Source of the DNA: Opitutaceae bacterium
GTDB lineage: Bacteria > Verrucomicrobiota > Verrucomicrobiia > Opitutales > Opitutaceae
Assembly: GCA_016763045.1 (NCBI GenBank)
Contig: JAESUN010000383.1
Coordinates: 1 to 9,258, forward strand
Direction: 5' to 3'
DNA length: 9,258 bases
Shown here: positions 6,757-9,258 of the stretch, piece after piece
Numbering within the stretch: position 1 is the stretch's first letter
How the letters are laid out: each line of letters begins with the position of its first letter
Notes under the pieces: generated by a model
The model's input: the letters and a program-made list of their open reading frames with translations, nothing else
The model's database searches: none
Told to the model about the DNA's origin: nothing
Position numbers and translations under genes: made by a program

Positions 6757-7275
6757 ATGAGAAAAACTTATCCCATCTGCCTCTTTTTATTTTTCCTCAC
6801 AGCTCATTTATTCTTCGCGGGCTGCGCACGCTACCAATTGGGAAATCATTCTGAAACTCCCTTTAAAACAATTTACATACAACCGGTTGAAAACAAGTCG
6901 TTTGCTCCTCAATCTCAAGCACCTATCAGTCGACTGATTGCGAGGGAATTTGAAAGAGATGGCCGTCTGTTAATCGTCTCAAAAGACACAGCCGATGTGA
7001 TACTCACCACAAACCTCCTTAAGATCGATAGAACATTCGATGCCAGCACCGAAGATGATACCCGATTCGCTCGTAAGATAGTCATCTCCTTTATTGCTGA
7101 CTGCACTCTCACGGATACACGCACAGGAAAATCTTATTTTTCAAACCGTGAAGTTTCTGTAAGAACAGACACCTACACTGATAGCGGACACATTAAAGCC
7201 GAGTACCAAGCTATCCCTGTCCTATCCCAAAGACTTGCTTCAGACATAAGTCACATGGTACTCGATGTATGGTAA
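6757..7275 (+). CDS. lptE: LptE-like LPS-assembly lipoprotein
   Basis: LptE is the outer-membrane lipoprotein that plugs the LptD barrel and helps deliver LPS to the cell surface. The 172-residue product has a lipoprotein signal peptide: basic start MRKTY, hydrophobic core, and lipobox FAGC with Cys23 as the lipidated residue. Alanine after the Cys does not signal inner-membrane retention. After the Cys comes ARYQLG, like the family's typical GCGYxLG start, then a beta-rich region (KTIYIQPVENKSF, with ADVILTTNLLKIDRTF further on) and a C-terminal helix (VLSQRLASDISHMVLDVW) consistent with the LptE fold. LptE is poorly conserved, so this rests on the lipobox, size, pattern and its place next to a BamD-like gene. 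It begins 55 bases after that gene, without a Shine-Dalgarno. Confidence 0.75.
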   Translation: MRKTYPICLFLFFLTAHLFFAGCARYQLGNHSETPFKTIYIQPVENKSFAPQSQAPISRLIAREFERDGRLLIVSKDTADVILTTNLLKIDRTFDASTEDDTRFARKIVISFIADCTLTDTRTGKSYFSNREVSVRTDTYTDSGHIKAEYQAIPVLSQRLASDISHMVLDVW

Positions 7276-7330
7276 CCATCTGAGATTTCATCCTAACACT
7301 GTAGCCCTTCAACCGGGTCCCCTTCGCAAA

Positions 7331-8002
7331 ATGCCCCCTACTCAGGATATAATTCTCGCGCCATCACTCTTAGCGGGTGATCATGCGGCTCTTTCCAAGA
7401 GTGCACAAACAGTAGAAGAAGCCGGCCTAAAGTGGATCCATCTAGACATCATGGATGGGCACTTCGTACCAAATCTTAGTTTTGGCCCCGAATCAGTTAA
7501 AGCACTACGAAGAACTTCATCTCTTTTCTTTGATACTCATCTAATGCTCGACAATCCGCATCTCTACGTCGAAGCATTTGCCAAGGCCGGCTCCGACCTC
7601 ATCAGTATTCACGTAGAACCAAACTACGATATTTCGGCCACCCTCAATACGATTCGCTCACACAACTGCCAGACGGGTATTGTTTTAAACCCAGGGACTC
7701 CCGTTAGTGCGATTGAAGGATATATTGCCCAAGTTGACCTTGTCTTGGTCATGACAGTTCAACCGGGATTCGGTGGACAAAAATTCCAAACTGAAATGCT
7801 TTCTAAGATGGAAACCATTCACAAATGGCGAAGGGAACACGATCTCCAGTTCAGATTGGAAGTTGACGGAGGTATCGACCTTCAAACAGCTCCTCTTTGC
7901 AAAGAAAAAGGAGTCGATACATTCGTCGCAGGAACAGCCTTTTTCAAGGCAACAGATAAAAAGACATTTATTGAGGAAATCCAGCAATCTCCGTCTAATT
8001 AA
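7331..8002 (+). CDS. rpe: Ribulose-phosphate 3-epimerase
   Basis: Rpe interconverts ribulose-5-phosphate and xylulose-5-phosphate in the pentose phosphate pathway, a cytoplasmic metal-dependent TIM barrel. From the ATG at 7331 it has 223 residues, the usual size. Seen: APSLLAGD (10-17, Ser12), WIHLDIMDGHFVPN (35-48, metal ligands His37 and Asp39), DTHLML (68-73, His70), MTVQPGFGGQKF (141-152), VDGGI (178-182, catalytic Asp179) and the phosphate-binding AGTAFF (200-205). The frame stays open upstream to an ATG at 7265 that overlaps the end of lptE by 11 bases. Those 22 extra residues (MYGNHLRFHP...) match nothing expected of Rpe, so I chose 7331, though a coupled start at 7265 is possible. It is a metabolic passenger among envelope genes. 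Confidence 0.95.
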   Translation: MPPTQDIILAPSLLAGDHAALSKSAQTVEEAGLKWIHLDIMDGHFVPNLSFGPESVKALRRTSSLFFDTHLMLDNPHLYVEAFAKAGSDLISIHVEPNYDISATLNTIRSHNCQTGIVLNPGTPVSAIEGYIAQVDLVLVMTVQPGFGGQKFQTEMLSKMETIHKWRREHDLQFRLEVDGGIDLQTAPLCKEKGVDTFVAGTAFFKATDKKTFIEEIQQSPSN

Positions 8003-8014
8003 ATGCTGAAATAC

Positions 8015-8031
8015 GAGAAATAAGCTTTCTC
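8015..8031 (+). repeat. Small hairpin after rpe
   Basis: GAGAAA (8015-8020) and TTTCTC (8026-8031) form a perfect 6-base inverted repeat with a 5-base loop, 13 bases past the rpe stop. No U-tract follows the stem directly, so a terminator role is doubtful. It lies just before a second hairpin in the 68-base gap before the small membrane protein gene. Confidence 0.25.
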
Positions 8032-8034
8032 TGC

Positions 8035-8064
8035 GATAAAGGTCTTTCCCAAGAGACCGATAAA
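8035..8064 (+). repeat. Hairpin flanked by GATAAA repeats in leader of small membrane protein gene
   Basis: GGTCTTT (8041-8047) pairs with AGAGACC (8052-8058), with one G-U wobble, around a CCCA loop. The hexamer GATAAA sits immediately on each side (8035-8040 and 8059-8064). The stem ends 12 bases before the ATG at 8071, placing it in the ribosome-entry region, where it could tune translation. The structure is seen; a regulatory role is inferred. Confidence 0.3.
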
Positions 8065-8070
8065 AGGATT

Positions 8071-8379
8071 ATGGATTTCATGCTAATCATTAGTGCAGTG
8101 TCCGTTTTGCTGATGATCGTCATCATCACCGTCTTATACATTCGGATCAACTATGTTAAGAGGACCCACTCCGAAGAAATTGAATCGCTGAGAGAATGCC
8201 TTCAAAAGATCGAAAAGGATGTTAAAGCAGATAAATCAATGCGAGCAAAACAAGCTAAATTAGGCCTTCCCCCTCGTAACGAAAACACGGATCACACCTA
8301 TAAAAAGCCCAGTTTACCTAGAGAAAAAGAAAATAAAAACCCTCCTCCGATAACACCGCTAAAGACCAAACGCTGGTAA
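8071..8379 (+). CDS. Small single-pass membrane protein of unknown function
   Basis: I do not recognise this 102-residue protein. It has one strong N-terminal transmembrane helix (about residues 3-26) followed at once by basic residues (INYVKRTH), predicting the C-terminal part in the cytoplasm. Residues about 32-62 are charged and helical with a heptad-like pattern (EEIESLRECLQKIEKDVKAD), possibly a short coiled coil. The rest is a Lys/Pro/Asn-rich, probably disordered tail ending KTKRW. The overall design resembles small membrane-anchored scaffold proteins, but no function should be assigned. It follows rpe by 68 bases on the same strand. An AAAGGA stretch 3 bases before the ATG is the nearest thing to a Shine-Dalgarno in the window; ATG codon 4 is an alternative start. 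Confidence 0.7.
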   Translation: MDFMLIISAVSVLLMIVIITVLYIRINYVKRTHSEEIESLRECLQKIEKDVKADKSMRAKQAKLGLPPRNENTDHTYKKPSLPREKENKNPPPITPLKTKRW

Positions 8380-8420
8380 AACCTTATCGGGCAGGTAACT
8401 TTTTTCTCACTTTTTTAGTG

Positions 8421-8744
8421 TCAGTTGTTTTTTGCCGCAGTCTTTTTTTTAACTGCCGAAGACTTTTCCCCCTCAACAATGTAGTGCCTCCCCACCCTGA
8501 GTTTAGTGGGCGTTCCTTTCTCGGAGGTAGCTTCCAAAAAATCTGCATGCCATTCTTTAAAATCTTTTGTAGAAAACCTCCGGGATATCACGTTTTTCAA
8601 AGCTCCGAAAAGCAGAGCTTGTTCAGGTGTAAAATCAGCGGAACCTCCGTCGAGGATTTCCTTTAAATTCTGCCCCGGTAAACGCACCGTTACTGCATAG
8701 GTATCATCAACAGAGATAGACTCCGGTTCATTTTTTTTTGCCAT
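8421..8744 (-). CDS. Small conserved-looking protein of unknown function
   Basis: An unrecognised 107-residue soluble protein with no signal peptide or membrane segment. The middle (about 16-72) looks folded: a beta-like YAVTVRLPG, then LKEILDGG, an amphipathic helix in FTPEQALLFGALKNVISRRF, and KDFKEWHADFLEA. The C-terminal 20 residues are Lys/Ala-rich (KKKTAAKNN), as in nucleic-acid-associated or ribosome-associated small proteins, but that is only composition. It converges on the small membrane protein gene with a 41-base gap and diverges from the secreted protein gene at 8880. Codons 3-5 contain a run of nine A on the coding strand (9 T at 8731-8739), a possible slippage site. The reading frame is clean and competing frames on the other strand lack protein-like character. 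Confidence 0.65.
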   Translation of the reverse strand: MAKKNEPESISVDDTYAVTVRLPGQNLKEILDGGSADFTPEQALLFGALKNVISRRFSTKDFKEWHADFLEATSEKGTPTKLRVGRHYIVEGEKSSAVKKKTAAKNN

Positions 8745-8800
8745 TTCGATAAATGTTTGAAATAAAGACCAAATTCCAAGTCATTTTCCTCGATTCTGTG

Positions 8801-8818
8801 CTATTTTAACGAAAATAG
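8801..8818. repeat. Perfect 7-base inverted repeat between divergent genes
   Basis: CTATTTT (8801-8807) and AAAATAG (8812-8818) are exact inverse complements around a 4-base spacer. The element lies in the 135-base gap (8745-8879) between the minus-strand orphan and the plus-strand secreted protein, a natural place for an operator. The left arm also contains TGCTATTTT (8799-8807), which resembles an extended -10, but no -35 is convincing. The rest of the gap shows nothing I can assign. Confidence 0.3.
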
Positions 8819-8879
8819 GAACCTGACTCAATTTTCCTGGTCATATCCTTTAAACCTAAACCCTTAAGCATTAGATATA

Positions 8880-9258
8880 ATGAAAACAAAGATTGCTTCA
8901 ATTTATACCTTTCTAGCAGTAATGATACTGTCCATAGGAATTTCTTCGTTACAAGCCAAGGACGACTCAGAGAAAGCCGATGTCCGGATTCCCCTTAGTG
9001 AAGAAACGACACTTGTCGTCAAATATGCCGAACAAACAGCAGGAAACAGTGAAAGCACTCGCTTTGGATTTTTTCAAGAAGCATTCTCAGCTGCACTTAA
9101 AGACGCAAATTTATCCCCCGAGGTTAAGTTCATCCAAAGAGGTTTCGATAAGGCAACTGAAGGCGATCATTTCTTAACCATCACTATTTCTATGTGGGGG
9201 CCAGGCATGAGAGGCGATTATGAATGCAGTTTTTGGGCATCTATTAGCACCACTGAAG
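8880..9258 (+). CDS. Secreted protein of unknown function, 3' end cut by window edge
   Basis: The first 126 codons of an unrecognised protein that continues past the right edge. From the ATG at 8880 it shows a good signal peptide: MKTK, a hydrophobic core (about 6-23), and a probable signal peptidase I site after SSLQA (residue 26). There is no lipobox cysteine, so the mature protein should be periplasmic, outer-membrane or secreted. The mature part has an alternating pattern (TTLVVKYAE, then DHFLTITISMWGP) suggesting beta structure, with an amphipathic helix around GFFQEAFSAALKDANL. Starting at the later ATG (codon 15) would destroy the signal peptide, so 8880 is preferred. TATAAT overlaps the start codon, which is probably chance. 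No neighbour hints at function. Confidence 0.7.
   Translation, partial: MKTKIASIYTFLAVMILSIGISSLQAKDDSEKADVRIPLSEETTLVVKYAEQTAGNSESTRFGFFQEAFSAALKDANLSPEVKFIQRGFDKATEGDHFLTITISMWGPGMRGDYECSFWASISTTE

Noticed and set aside
7265..7330. In-frame extension of rpe overlapping the end of lptE
   Set aside because: The extra 22 residues look unlike any Rpe N-terminus and the ATG at 7331 gives the normal length; kept only as an alternative start.
8381..8420. Possible terminators between the convergent genes: ACCT/AGGT stem followed by TTTTTT, and CACT/AGTG around a T-run
   Set aside because: Both stems are only four base pairs; too weak to call intrinsic terminators although the position is right.
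8876..8881. Perfect TATAAT box
   Set aside because: It overlaps the start codon of the secreted protein and has no -35 at proper distance; using it would force a start that loses the signal peptide.
1..9258. Mobile elements, CRISPR arrays, defence or toxin-antitoxin modules
   Set aside because: No transposase, integrase, long terminal repeats, spaced direct repeats or recognisable defence motifs were seen; gene content is housekeeping.

Overview
The window reads as an ordinary chromosomal stretch of a Gram-negative bacterium, packed with housekeeping genes for the cell envelope and central metabolism. Three genes imply an outer membrane: an LptE-like lipoprotein, a BamD-like TPR protein, and UppP/GlmM for peptidoglycan. 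The protein style (a UppP with an N-terminal extension and an inserted loop, a cysteine-free L32, a long BamD-like protein) and the near absence of Shine-Dalgarno sequences make me favour a PVC-type bacterium, possibly Verrucomicrobiota/Opitutae. That placement is an inference from impression, not from a search.

Layout. Positions 1-1939 (minus strand) hold trpD (anthranilate phosphoribosyltransferase), followed with a 4-base ATGA overlap by glmM (phosphoglucosamine mutase), which runs off the left edge. A gap of 111 bases (1940-2050) separates this pair from a long plus-strand run: uppP (2051-3082), rpmF (3201-3380), plsX (3432-4475), fabH (4511-5509), a BamD-like TPR protein (5559-6701), lptE-like (6757-7275), rpe (7331-8002) and a small single-pass membrane protein (8071-8379). 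A short minus-strand orphan (8421-8744) converges on that run. At the right edge a secreted protein of unknown function starts at 8880 and is cut by the window end. No gap exceeds 300 bases; the largest are 8745-8879, 3083-3200 and 1940-2050, and their contents are described below.

How the genes work together. GlmM makes glucosamine-1-phosphate for UDP-GlcNAc. UppP recycles undecaprenyl pyrophosphate, the lipid carrier for peptidoglycan and other envelope polymers. PlsX supplies acyl-phosphate for phospholipids and FabH starts fatty acid synthesis. BamD belongs to the outer-membrane protein insertion machine and LptE to the LPS export translocon. Together they form an envelope-biogenesis neighbourhood with L32, Rpe and TrpD as passengers. 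I found no tRNA, rRNA, CRISPR array, insertion sequence, phage or defence gene.

I did not find a convincing undescribed biological system here. The points most worth a second look are the lack of a lipid-anchor cysteine in the BamD-like protein, the signal-peptide-like extension and loop insertion in UppP, the near-universal lack of Shine-Dalgarno sequences, small inverted repeats at gene boundaries, and three orphan small proteins.
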